DNA of 8,366 nucleotides from Chloroflexia bacterium (GCA_013694885.1 JACDBO010000145.1:1-8366), one strand, 5' to 3'. Positions 1 through 7,016 are shown, counted from the first letter of the stretch. The notes: generated from the letters alone by a model not told the origin. Numbers and translations are program-made.

Positions 1-1652
1 GACCAGCACTGATCGAGGCCGTGGCGCTCGCCACGGCGTGGCTCGACCACCACCGGGACCGTGTCAACGCGCTCAATGTCTTCCCGGTGCCGGATGGCGA
101 CACCGGGACCAACATGGCGCTGACGATGCGGGCGGCACTCAACGCCGCGGGCGAGGATGGCGCGCCAGCGGGTGGTGCCGGCGAGATCGCGCGCCGCATC
201 GCCTACGGCTCGCTGATGGGAGCCCGTGGCAATTCCGGCGTGATCCTCTCCCAGATTTTCCGGGGATTTGCGGCGGCGATCAAGGATGTGGATGAAATCG
301 ACGGGCGCGATATCGCGCACGCGCTGACGGGCGCCCGTGAGCTGGCCTACAAGGCAGTGATGAAGCCGGTCGAGGGCACGATGCTTACCGTGATCCGTGT
401 CGCGGCCGAGCGGGCGGAGGGTGTGGCGACCCGTACACCATCGCTTTCGGCCGTCCTCGCCGCGGCGGTGAAGGGCGCAAGCGAGGCGCTGGCGACAACG
501 CCTGATCTGCTCGACATCCTGCGGCAAGCCGGTGTGGTCGACGCGGGTGGCCAAGGTGTGGTCCATATCCTCGAAGGCATGGAGCGGTACGCACGCGGAG
601 AAACTGACCTGGTGGAACTCTCCGAGCAGGCGGTGCCGGAGACCACGCCCTTGGGTGGGGAGATGGCCTTCCTCGATCAAGTCGAGGAGCTCCACAACGA
701 CGATGCGTTCGGCTACTGCACCAACTTCATGGTCTTCGGCGAGAACATCGCGTTCGATCGCTGCCGGGCCGAGATCGCGGCGATGGGGCAATCCGCTGTC
801 ATCGTCGGCGACGAGTGCGTCCTCAAGGTGCATATCCACACACAGAATCCGGGGCTGGTGCTGGACTATGCCCTCAGCCTCGGATCACTCGACCAAATCA
901 AGATCGACAACATGCAGCAGCAGACGCGCACGCTGGGCGCCCAGCGGGAGCGAACGCGCGACAAAATCGACAGCGCGGTTGTGGTGGAGCAGCCGTCTGG
1001 GCCCGCCATCCTTGCCGTCGCCGCCGGGGAGGGCATTGGGCGCGCCCTTCGCTCGTTGGGGGCGACGGGATTGATCCGGGGCGGCCAGACGATGAACCCG
1101 AGCACCGAGGAGTTGCTGCGCGCCGTGGAGGACTGCGCCTCGGATGAGGTGATCTTGCTACCGAACAACAAGAATATCTTGCTGGCGGCAAACCAGGTGC
1201 CCGGGCTCACGGACAGACAGGTGCGGATCGTGCCGACGACATCGCTGCCGCAGGCACTGGCCGCGCTGGCTGCCCTCAACACCGATGCCGGGCTGGAGGC
1301 GAACGTTCGCGCGATGACCGCGGCCGGCGCATGCGTGCGGACGGTCGAGCTCACGAGAGCGGTGCGCGATGTCGAGATCGGCGGCATCCAGGTCGCGCGG
1401 GGCCAAGTCATCGGACTCGTCGATGACGAGCTCGCCGCCGCCGGAGACGACGAGTTGACCGTGGCCCGCGAGACGTTGACCAAAGCCGACGCCATCAAAG
1501 CCGAATTGGTCACGATTTTCGCCGGTGAAGGCGTGACCGACGAAGACGTGGAGCGCGTGGCGGCTATGGCGCGGGCGATGAGTTCCGATGCCGAGGTCGA
1601 GGTGCATCCCGGCGGGCAGCCGCATTACCGGTTCATCATCGCCGTCGAGTAG
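1..1652 (+). CDS. fakA: Fatty acid kinase catalytic subunit, FakA/YloV family (DAK phosphatase domain), 5'-partial
   Basis: This is the ATP-dependent kinase that phosphorylates the carboxylate of a fatty acid held by a FakB/DegV partner, giving acyl-phosphate for phospholipid synthesis in the cytoplasm. The reading frame is open from the first complete codon (position 3). A GTG at 21 is possible as a start, but the codons before it (PALIEA) already match the family's N-terminal helix, so the true start is probably upstream. Counting from the GTG: the DhaL-like nucleotide/Mg domain covers about 1-190, with NALNVFPVPDGDTGTNM (16-32), GARGNSGVILSQ (67-78) and DAGGQG (174-179). The middle domain has C233 and the HIH pair H271/H273, the pattern of the zinc site in FakA. 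The C-terminal FakB-docking domain ends in PHYRFIIAVE, typical of the family. Length (at least 549 residues) is close to the usual 550. It is followed by two degV genes, which fits the kinase-carrier role. The family was formerly annotated as dihydroxyacetone kinase-like. Confidence 0.93.
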   Translation, partial: PALIEAVALATAWLDHHRDRVNALNVFPVPDGDTGTNMALTMRAALNAAGEDGAPAGGAGEIARRIAYGSLMGARGNSGVILSQIFRGFAAAIKDVDEIDGRDIAHALTGARELAYKAVMKPVEGTMLTVIRVAAERAEGVATRTPSLSAVLAAAVKGASEALATTPDLLDILRQAGVVDAGGQGVVHILEGMERYARGETDLVELSEQAVPETTPLGGEMAFLDQVEELHNDDAFGYCTNFMVFGENIAFDRCRAEIAAMGQSAVIVGDECVLKVHIHTQNPGLVLDYALSLGSLDQIKIDNMQQQTRTLGAQRERTRDKIDSAVVVEQPSGPAILAVAAGEGIGRALRSLGATGLIRGGQTMNPSTEELLRAVEDCASDEVILLPNNKNILLAANQVPGLTDRQVRIVPTTSLPQALAALAALNTDAGLEANVRAMTAAGACVRTVELTRAVRDVEIGGIQVARGQVIGLVDDELAAAGDDELTVARETLTKADAIKAELVTIFAGEGVTDEDVERVAAMARAMSSDAEVEVHPGGQPHYRFIIAVE

Positions 1653-1676
1653 CCGGGCGCGGGCCTTTCGGGGTAG

Positions 1677-1682
1677 GGGAGG
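1677..1682 (+). promoter_or_regulatory. Strong Shine-Dalgarno site of the first degV gene
   Basis: The purine run AGGGGAGG ends 7 nt before the ATG at 1690. It decides the start: the frame is open further upstream, to 1588 inside the kinase gene, but only the ATG at 1690 has this site and gives the standard DegV N-terminus. Confidence 0.75.
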
Positions 1683-1689
1683 AAACCGC

Positions 1690-2538
1690 ATGTCACGAGT
1701 TGCGATCGTCACCGACAGTACGGCCGACCTGACAGCCGAACAGCTGGCCGCGTACGACATCACGATGGTTCCGCTCAACGTTCACTTCGGTGATGAGACA
1801 TTACAGGATCAGGTTGAGATCACGACCGACCAGTTCATGGAGCGACTGGCGTCCTCGGCGGCCTTGCCGACCACGTCGCAGCCCTCCGCTGGGCAATTCG
1901 AGGAGGCGTTTCGCGGTCTCGCTCAGAACCACGACGCGGTCGTCGCGGTGTTGCTCTCGTCCAAGCTGAGTGGAACGGTCCAGAGCGCCCAACTCGCGGC
2001 CAACACGGTCGCCGACACGATCCAGGTCGAGGTCGTCGACTCCCTCAATGCGTCGCTATGCCTCGGTTTCCAGGCGATCCGGGCCGCGACGCTGCGCGAT
2101 GAGGGGTTGGACGCGCCCACCATCAGTGCTCGGCTGCGCGACGAAGTGGATGCCTATCACCTGCTCTTCTTCGTGGAGACACTCGAGCATTTGCGGCGTG
2201 GCGGGCGAATCGGCAAGGCGGCGACGATGGTTGGGTCGTTGTTGCGGCTGCGACCGCTCCTCCGGGTCGACGAAGGGCAGATCGTTCCATTCGAGCGTAC
2301 GCGAACGCGCGGAAGAGCGCTCAACGCACTCGTTGAGTTCGCAAAGGGTCTCAGTGGTGTGGATGTTGCCGCCGCCCTCTACAACACAACGCCGCACGAC
2401 GCCGCCGATCTCGCCGGTCAGCTCCAGGCGCTGACGCCGGAGCACGAAGTGCTCGTGGCGCAGTTCAGCACGGTACTGGGCGCGCACGTCGGGCCCGGCG
2501 CCGTCGGACTCGCCGTGCGCGAGCGTTCGCGTGGCTAA
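1690..2538 (+). CDS. DegV family fatty-acid-binding protein (FakB-type), first paralogue
   Basis: This 282-residue protein binds a fatty acid and presents its carboxylate to the FakA kinase encoded just upstream; the resulting acyl-phosphate is normally passed to PlsX/PlsY, neither of which is in the window. Family signatures: VTDSTADL at 7-14, TSQPS at 62-66, SSKLSGT with S94, RRGGRIG at 169-175, and HVGPGAVG starting at H266. The threonine, serine and histidine of these motifs are the residues known in FakB proteins to hold the ligand carboxylate, and all are present, so this copy should be functional. Length matches the usual 280-290. The start follows a strong Shine-Dalgarno site and the gene sits 37 nt after the kinase, consistent with one transcript. 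Its last codons overlap the next degV gene. Fatty acid preference (saturated or unsaturated) cannot be read from the sequence. Confidence 0.93.
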   Translation: MSRVAIVTDSTADLTAEQLAAYDITMVPLNVHFGDETLQDQVEITTDQFMERLASSAALPTTSQPSAGQFEEAFRGLAQNHDAVVAVLLSSKLSGTVQSAQLAANTVADTIQVEVVDSLNASLCLGFQAIRAATLRDEGLDAPTISARLRDEVDAYHLLFFVETLEHLRRGGRIGKAATMVGSLLRLRPLLRVDEGQIVPFERTRTRGRALNALVEFAKGLSGVDVAAALYNTTPHDAADLAGQLQALTPEHEVLVAQFSTVLGAHVGPGAVGLAVRERSRG

Positions 2539-3382
2539 CGACGAACATATGGTGCGCGTCGTCACCGACTCGACCGCCGACTTGCCTTGGAACCTGCGCG
2601 ACAGCCTCGGCATCGCGGTCGTTCCGCTGTTCGTCAGCTTCGGTGAGGAGACCTTTCGCGACGGTATCGACCTGACACCGGAGGCGTTTCTGCAACGACT
2701 GCGGATGTCCGCGGTGCTGCCGAAGACCTCTCAACCCTCCGTCAGCGACTTCGAGCGCGTCTTTTGGCGGGAGTTGGACGCCGGTCGCGAGGTCGTCTGT
2801 GTGACGATTTCGGCCGCTCTCTCTGGGACGCACAACGCGGCCCGACTCGCCGCCGACGCGGTTGACGCCGCCCGGATCGAGATCGTGGACTCGCGTGCGA
2901 CCACGATGCAGCAGGGCTGGATCGCCGTCGCGGCCGCCCGCGCGGCACGGCGGGGAGCCACCCGCGATGAGGTCGCTGAGGTAGCACGCGCGGCCATCCC
3001 TCGCGCCAAACTCTTTGCGGTGCTGCGGACGCTGGATTACGTATATCGCGGGGGCCGCATCGGGAGAGCATCGCAGATCGTCGGATCGGCCCTATCGATC
3101 AAGCCCGTCCTCGGTTTCGCCGACGGCGTCGTCGCGCCCGTCGAACGGGTCCGCACCTGGAAGCGGGCCCTGCGCTCCGCGACCGACCTGGCGATCGCGC
3201 AGGCGCCATTCAGCGACGCGGTGGTCCTGCACACCGACAATTTGGCCGACGCCGAACTGACCGCCGCCGCCATCCGCGCTCACGTATCCGACGCCTCGGT
3301 GCTGATCTCCCCGGTCGGCGCCGTCCTCGGCACCTATGCCGGACCCGGCGCGATCGGCATCGCGCTGCTGAAGGACGAGTAA
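2531..3382 (+). CDS. DegV family fatty-acid-binding protein (FakB-type), second paralogue with His-to-Tyr change
   Basis: A 283-residue paralogue of the preceding gene, in tandem, presumably from an old duplication. It has VTDSTADLP at 11-19, TSQPS at 66-70, LSGT with S98, and YRGGRIG at 172-178. The motif that normally reads HxGPG near the C-terminus reads TYAGPGAIG here, with Y269 in place of the ligand-contacting histidine kept in the first copy. The rest of the fold is intact, so it is not a pseudogene; altered ligand preference is the natural inference. The GTG start at 2531 overlaps the previous gene's stop by 8 nt, which points to translational coupling. An in-frame ATG at 2549 would give MVRVVTDST, closer to the usual DegV N-terminus, and is a real alternative (277 residues); neither start has a clear Shine-Dalgarno site. 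Pairing of a FakA with more than one FakB is common and broadens the range of usable fatty acids. Confidence 0.9.
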   Translation: MANDEHMVRVVTDSTADLPWNLRDSLGIAVVPLFVSFGEETFRDGIDLTPEAFLQRLRMSAVLPKTSQPSVSDFERVFWRELDAGREVVCVTISAALSGTHNAARLAADAVDAARIEIVDSRATTMQQGWIAVAAARAARRGATRDEVAEVARAAIPRAKLFAVLRTLDYVYRGGRIGRASQIVGSALSIKPVLGFADGVVAPVERVRTWKRALRSATDLAIAQAPFSDAVVLHTDNLADAELTAAAIRAHVSDASVLISPVGAVLGTYAGPGAIGIALLKDE

Positions 3383-3399
3383 CATCACGCGTTGCACAT

Positions 3400-3490
3400 T
3401 GTCATTTCGAGCCGAAGCGAGAAATCTCTCGTTCAAGGGGAACATGTTTCGCATGAACGAGAGATTCCTCGCGCTGCGCTCGGAATGACA
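3400..3490. repeat. Large imperfect inverted repeat (REP/MITE-like) between degV and recG
   Basis: Left arm 3400-3435 and right arm 3454-3490 are inverted copies around an 18-nt centre. The inner 13 bp pair perfectly (AATCTCTCGTTCA at 3423-3435 with 3454-3466) and the outer ends (TGTCATT with AATGACA) also pair; the middle of the arms has mismatches and one gap. The centre contains the palindrome AACATGTT (3441-3448). The arm sequence GTCATTYCGAG...AATCTC belongs to a style of short dispersed repeat seen in intergenic regions of many bacterial genomes. It could form a long hairpin in RNA and act as a transcript-end or stability element, but there is no T-run after it, so I do not call a rho-independent terminator. 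Confidence 0.85.
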
Positions 3491-3621
3491 GCGTTGCAGC
3501 TGCTCGAGACTGCTTCGCCAGAAGTTTGGCTGTCGGCCTGGCCCACTCGGGTAAACTGAAACGGCGTCGGACAGGTGTTCTGGTCGGGCACCAAGCGTTC
3601 CCCGCGCTGATTCCAATTCGG
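3491..3621. other. Remaining non-coding stretch upstream of recG; possible weak promoter
   Basis: This segment between the inverted repeat and the recG leader holds no convincing reading frame. A TAAACT at 3552-3557 resembles a -10 box, but no good -35 lies at the right distance (the TTGGCT at 3526-3531 is 20 nt away). Since the inverted repeat may reduce read-through from degV, a separate recG promoter here is plausible but only weakly supported. Confidence 0.2.
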
Positions 3622-3642
3622 CCGCGCCACCGGTGAGCGCGG
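3622..3642 (+). promoter_or_regulatory. Hairpin overlapping the recG Shine-Dalgarno site
   Basis: CCGCGC (3622-3627) pairs with GCGCGG (3637-3642), and CA pairs with TG inside it around a CCGG loop, with one bulged A at 3636: eight base pairs in all. The last two paired Gs (3641-3642) are the first two bases of the recG ribosome binding site GGAGGG (3641-3646), so the stem could partly hide it. GC-rich DNA forms such hairpins by chance, so a regulatory role is inference. Confidence 0.35.
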
Positions 3643-3646
3643 AGGG
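3641..3646 (+). promoter_or_regulatory. Shine-Dalgarno site that sets the GTG start of recG
   Basis: GGAGGG lies 6 nt before the GTG at 3653. It is the only good ribosome binding site near the N-terminus of the recG frame and supports the non-ATG start and the long N-terminal extension. Confidence 0.7.
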
Positions 3647-3652
3647 CAACTC

Positions 3653-6178
3653 GTGGCCACACGTCGTCCACAGACAACCGAGCGGTTGACACCGGGGGCG
3701 GGATTGCCGCCCGCCGCGCTGTTCGAGCGCCTCATCGATGCACTGCGGCGGGCCTGGCTCACCCCGGATGCGAGCGATCGGGATATTCGCCTGGCCGACC
3801 AACTGCTCCATCGGCTCGTGCCGCGTGTGGCCGCTACCCACGAGGTCGCTTCGGCGTTGGACGACGCGATCCAACGACTGGGTCGGCTGTCGCAATTGCG
3901 GGCGGAGCGCCGCCGCGAGATCGAGCGGGTGGCGACGAGTCTCAAGGCCATCCAGCCCCACATCGGACTCGCGGCGGGCGGCACCCCGGTCGGCAAACTC
4001 AACGCCGCACTCGGCGAGAAGCGCGCTGGCCGGCCGGCTCCCACGCCGGTGACGCTGCCCGCGCCGCGGCGGCAACCGGCGGTGACACCGCTCTCGCCCC
4101 AGGCGTCGATCACTTCTTTGCCCCGCATCGGTTCGAAGGTGGCCGAGAAGCTGCACAAACTGCGGATCGATACGGTTGGGGATGCGCTGCGTTTCGCCCC
4201 GCGACGGCACATCGACTACTCCAATGTGGTCGCCATCGGCGAACCGCTTGGACTCCGGGGGGATGTCACGGTCCGTGGCGAGATCATCGAACTGCGGGAG
4301 CACCACGGACCGGGTGTGCCACGGGTGACCGTCCGCATATTCGATGGCACGGGGTCGATGCGCATCACCTGGTTCAACACCTTCATTGCTCGCCAGATTT
4401 CCGAAGGGGACGAGATCTATGCCAGCGGCACGATCGAGGGGGGATACGGCGGGCTGCAACTGACCTCGCCGGAATGGGAGCGTGTGGGCGGGCCAGCACT
4501 CTCGACGGGCGGCCTGATCCCCGTCTACCCCTCGACGCAAGGTCTGGCCCAGAAAACACTCCGCGCCATGACGCGCAATGCGCTGGATGCGGCGACGACG
4601 AAGGTGGAGGATTGGCTCCCGCCGCTGCGCCCGTACCTTCCCGGGACGCTCGCCGACCGGCTGCCGCCACTGACCGAGGCGTACGAACATCTCCACTACC
4701 CCACATCCCTGGAACAATTCCAGGCGGCGCGTGCGCGCCTGACGTTCGAAGACCTGCTACTCCTTCAGGTCGGCTTGGTGAAGCGCAAGCGGGAGCGAAA
4801 GGCGGAGCGAGGCAGAGCTATCGCCATCGATCACGATGATCTGGAGACGTACCTCGCTACGCTGCCATTCGCGCTGACCGGTGCTCAGCGCCGGTCCATC
4901 GCCGAGCTGGCCGCCGATCTCGGGCAGCCGCGACCAATGACACGCTTGTTGCAAGGCGACGTCGGTTCTGGGAAAACAGTCGTCGCGGCGGCTTGTGCCT
5001 GGCTCGCCAAACGCGGCGGCATGCAGACCGCGGTGATGGCGCCGACGGAGATCCTGGCTCAGCAGCACGAGCGCAACCTGACTCACCTCTTCGCGGGGGT
5101 GCGGCCGGACGACCAGCCCTGCATCGCGCTGCTGACCGGCGCCACGAAGGCAGCAGAGCGGCGAAACCTGGCGGGGCGCCTGGCGAGCGGCGAAGTGGAC
5201 ATCCTGGTCGGGACGCACGCCTTGATCCAGCGGCACGTCGCGTTTCATAAGCTCGGTCTTGTCGTGATCGACGAGCAACACCGCTTTGGAGTCAAACAGC
5301 GCGATCTGCTCATCGAGAAGAGCTTGGGGCTGCAACCCCACTTGCTCTCGATGACGGCTACTCCTATCCCCCGCACGCTCAACCTCGTGCTTCACGGCGA
5401 CCTCGATGTCTCCCTGATCGACGAGCGCCCGCCCGGTCGCATCCCGATCACCACGCGCCGCTTTCTCGGACCGCAGCGCGCGGAGGCCTATGCGGTCGTG
5501 CGAGAAGAGATCGCGCGCGGGCATCAGGCCTTTGTGATCTGCCCGCTGGTGGAGGCGTCGGCAGCTATCGAGGCGCGGGCCGCGGTCGCGGAGGCGGAGC
5601 GGCTGCAACGCGAGGTCTTTCCCGATCTTCGCGTGGCGGTGCTGCACGGACGCATGGCGTCGCGCGACAAGGACGCGACGATGGCCGCGTTCCGAGCGCG
5701 CGAGACCGACATCCTCGTCGCCACCTCGGTGATCGAGGTCGGTATCGACATCCCGAACGCGACGGTGATGCTGATCGAAGGCGCCGACCGCTTCGGCCTC
5801 TCCCAGCTCCACCAGTTCCGCGGTCGTGTCGGTCGAGGCGGCGCACGATCCTACTGTCTCCTGCTGGCCGACGAGAGTACGCCGGACGGGGAGGAGCGGT
5901 TGCAGACGATGGTGGCAACCGATGACGGCTTTCTGCTGGCCGAGAAAGACCTGGAGCTGCGCGGACCGGGCGACTTCATCGGCACGCGGCAGAGCGGCCT
6001 GCCCGAGCTTGGTTGGCTCGATCACGGTTTCGACACCCGCTTGCTGGACGACGCCCGGCAGACCGCCGAAGCGATCCTCGCCCACCACCCGGACCTTACT
6101 CACCCGGACCTCAACAGGCTCAATGAGGCATACGTCCGGTTCTGGGCCAGCGCGCAGACTGGGCAGGGGCTGTCCTGA
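3653..6178 (+). CDS. recG: ATP-dependent DNA helicase RecG, long form
   Basis: RecG is a monomeric superfamily 2 helicase that regresses stalled replication forks and drives branch migration. The GTG start has GGAGGG 6 nt upstream. Residues about 1-150 form an extension absent from the 693-residue E. coli protein: a mostly helical, charged segment then a Pro/Ala-rich linker. Next comes the conserved entry helix-hairpin segment (ITSLPRIGSKVAEKL from 153) and the wedge/OB domain at about 200-280. Helicase motifs follow in order: Walker A GDVGSGKT (435-442), APTEILAQQH, VGTHALIQ, DEQH (540-543), SMTATP ending at 571, LHGRM, ATSVIEVGIDIP, and QFRGRVGRGG (721-730). The TRG region is present as DLELRGPGDFIGTRQSGLPEL, and the end (FWASAQTGQGLS) is family-like. 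All catalytic motifs are intact, so it should be active. Longer RecG forms of this kind are known outside the Proteobacteria. It lies between the fatty acid kinase module and rsmD/coaD, a neighbourhood recG also has in other phyla. Confidence 0.97.
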   Translation: MATRRPQTTERLTPGAGLPPAALFERLIDALRRAWLTPDASDRDIRLADQLLHRLVPRVAATHEVASALDDAIQRLGRLSQLRAERRREIERVATSLKAIQPHIGLAAGGTPVGKLNAALGEKRAGRPAPTPVTLPAPRRQPAVTPLSPQASITSLPRIGSKVAEKLHKLRIDTVGDALRFAPRRHIDYSNVVAIGEPLGLRGDVTVRGEIIELREHHGPGVPRVTVRIFDGTGSMRITWFNTFIARQISEGDEIYASGTIEGGYGGLQLTSPEWERVGGPALSTGGLIPVYPSTQGLAQKTLRAMTRNALDAATTKVEDWLPPLRPYLPGTLADRLPPLTEAYEHLHYPTSLEQFQAARARLTFEDLLLLQVGLVKRKRERKAERGRAIAIDHDDLETYLATLPFALTGAQRRSIAELAADLGQPRPMTRLLQGDVGSGKTVVAAACAWLAKRGGMQTAVMAPTEILAQQHERNLTHLFAGVRPDDQPCIALLTGATKAAERRNLAGRLASGEVDILVGTHALIQRHVAFHKLGLVVIDEQHRFGVKQRDLLIEKSLGLQPHLLSMTATPIPRTLNLVLHGDLDVSLIDERPPGRIPITTRRFLGPQRAEAYAVVREEIARGHQAFVICPLVEASAAIEARAAVAEAERLQREVFPDLRVAVLHGRMASRDKDATMAAFRARETDILVATSVIEVGIDIPNATVMLIEGADRFGLSQLHQFRGRVGRGGARSYCLLLADESTPDGEERLQTMVATDDGFLLAEKDLELRGPGDFIGTRQSGLPELGWLDHGFDTRLLDDARQTAEAILAHHPDLTHPDLNRLNEAYVRFWASAQTGQGLS

Positions 6179-6304
6179 GGGGAAACAGCGACGTATCAGG
6201 CTGCCCCAAAGAGGAGATGGGGCGCCACTGGTATAGCCAGGGTGCGGCGTACGGGCCGTGAGGTGAGGTAATGATTCGGAATGCGGCTGAGTGGAGTAAT
6301 CCCG
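6179..6304. other. Non-coding spacer after recG with short hairpins
   Basis: No supported gene. GCCCC (6203-6207) can pair with GGGGC (6219-6223), and CTGG (6228-6231) with CCAG (6237-6240), but neither stem is followed by a T-run, so neither is a convincing terminator. The stretch GATTCGGAATGCGGCTGA (about 6273-6290) may be a diverged extension of the repeat that starts at 6305, because CGGCTGA also occurs upstream of the second copy near 8250. Confidence 0.3.
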
Positions 6305-6400
6305 CCTCGGCAGTGCGACGGCTTTGCCGTCGAGCGCTTCGCGCGGGGATTCTTCGGCTGCGGCCTCAGCATGACGGCGATTGGCGTTTCTCCACCAATC
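6305..6400. repeat. Dispersed intergenic repeat, copy A, immediately upstream of rsmD
   Basis: The segment 6315-6369 is identical over 55 nt to 8281-8335, and the similarity continues to 6400 with 5 differences in 31 positions; upstream it extends to 6305 with CCTCGG shared. It contains two tandem mini-hairpins: GACGGC-TTT-GCCGTC (6317-6331) and GCGC-TTC-GCGC (6334-6344). Its reverse complement carries GTCATGCTGAG...GAAGAATC, the same core as the arms of the inverted repeat at 3400-3490. It ends 16 nt before the rsmD start codon. Confidence 0.9.
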
Positions 6401-6416
6401 ATGCGGATTCTATATG

Positions 6417-7016
6417 ATGCGGGTGATTGCCGGGTCGGCGCGGGGGGCGCGGCTCAAGGGGCCGCCGTCGCGCGGGACGCGGCCAATGGCGGACAAGATC
6501 AAGGGCGCGCTCTTCAATTCCCTCCTCTCGCTGGGGGTGGAGCCGGACCGGGTGCTCGACCTATACGCGGGGACGGGGAGCATCGGAATTGAGGCACTCT
6601 CACGCGGGGCGCGGTGGGCGGACTTCGTCGAGCAGAACGCGGCCGCGGCGGAGGTGACGCGCGCAAACCTGCGAACGACTCGGTTCGAGCAGGTTGGCCG
6701 CGTGCATCAGACTGCGGTCGGGACATTCCTCACGATTGCCGCCGGTGCGCCGTATGATCTGGTCATCCTCGATCCCCCGTACGCCGATCCAGAGATTGAG
6801 GCGACGCTGGATCGGGTCGGGCGCTCCCACTTGGTACAATCGGGGTCAGTCGTCGTGATCGGCCATTCGCCGAGGGTCGCGTTGTCTGATCAGATGGGTC
6901 GCCTGACCTGTCTTCGGCATCGCTGCCACGGTGACAGCTGCTACTCGATCTACGACGTCACCGACGACGAACACGGGCGGATCACGCCGGCCGGGGAGGA
7001 CGCACGGACGGCATGA
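6417..7016 (+). CDS. rsmD: 16S rRNA (guanine(966)-N(2))-methyltransferase RsmD
   Basis: RsmD transfers a methyl group from S-adenosylmethionine to N2 of G966 in 16S rRNA during 30S assembly. The 199-residue product starts MRVIAGSARGARLKGP, the usual family N-terminus, with the conserved segment RPMADKIKGALFNSL at 22-36. SAM-binding motif I is LDLYAGTGSIGIEALSRGA from 47, and the catalytic motif is DPPY at 119-122 within LVILDPPY. The length is normal for the family. The ATG at 6417 is chosen because it gives the family N-terminus; the adjacent ATG at 6414 is equally possible. The frame stays open to a TTG at 6381, but that lies in the repeat and adds non-family residues. No Shine-Dalgarno site is visible, which is unusual beside the other genes here. 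The stop overlaps the coaD start as ATGA, so the two are likely translated in a coupled way. Confidence 0.94.
   Translation: MRVIAGSARGARLKGPPSRGTRPMADKIKGALFNSLLSLGVEPDRVLDLYAGTGSIGIEALSRGARWADFVEQNAAAAEVTRANLRTTRFEQVGRVHQTAVGTFLTIAAGAPYDLVILDPPYADPEIEATLDRVGRSHLVQSGSVVVIGHSPRVALSDQMGRLTCLRHRCHGDSCYSIYDVTDDEHGRITPAGEDARTA

Noticed and set aside
1588..1689. N-terminal extension of the first DegV frame into the kinase gene
   Set aside because: The added residues are not DegV-like and overlap the FakA C-terminus; the ATG at 1690 has a strong Shine-Dalgarno site.
3400..3490. Rho-independent terminator
   Set aside because: The hairpin is long and imperfect and is followed by GCGTTGCAGC rather than a T-run; kept as a repeat instead.
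3491..3652. Riboswitch or T-box leader before recG
   Set aside because: Apart from the hairpin at the ribosome binding site I could find no conserved aptamer or T-box elements.
3092..4717. Long minus-strand open frame (541 codons)
   Set aside because: It lies across the end of degV, the inverted repeat and the start of recG; the translation is Arg/Gly/Gln-rich without domain character and is explained by GC-rich codons of recG on the other strand.
4757..6103. Long minus-strand open frame (448 codons) inside recG
   Set aside because: Fully antisense to intact RecG helicase motifs, with low-complexity composition and no recognisable motifs; a codon-bias shadow.
6381..6416. TTG start giving a longer RsmD
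   Set aside because: The added residues come partly from the dispersed repeat, are absent from the family, and the standard MRVIAG start is available at 6417.
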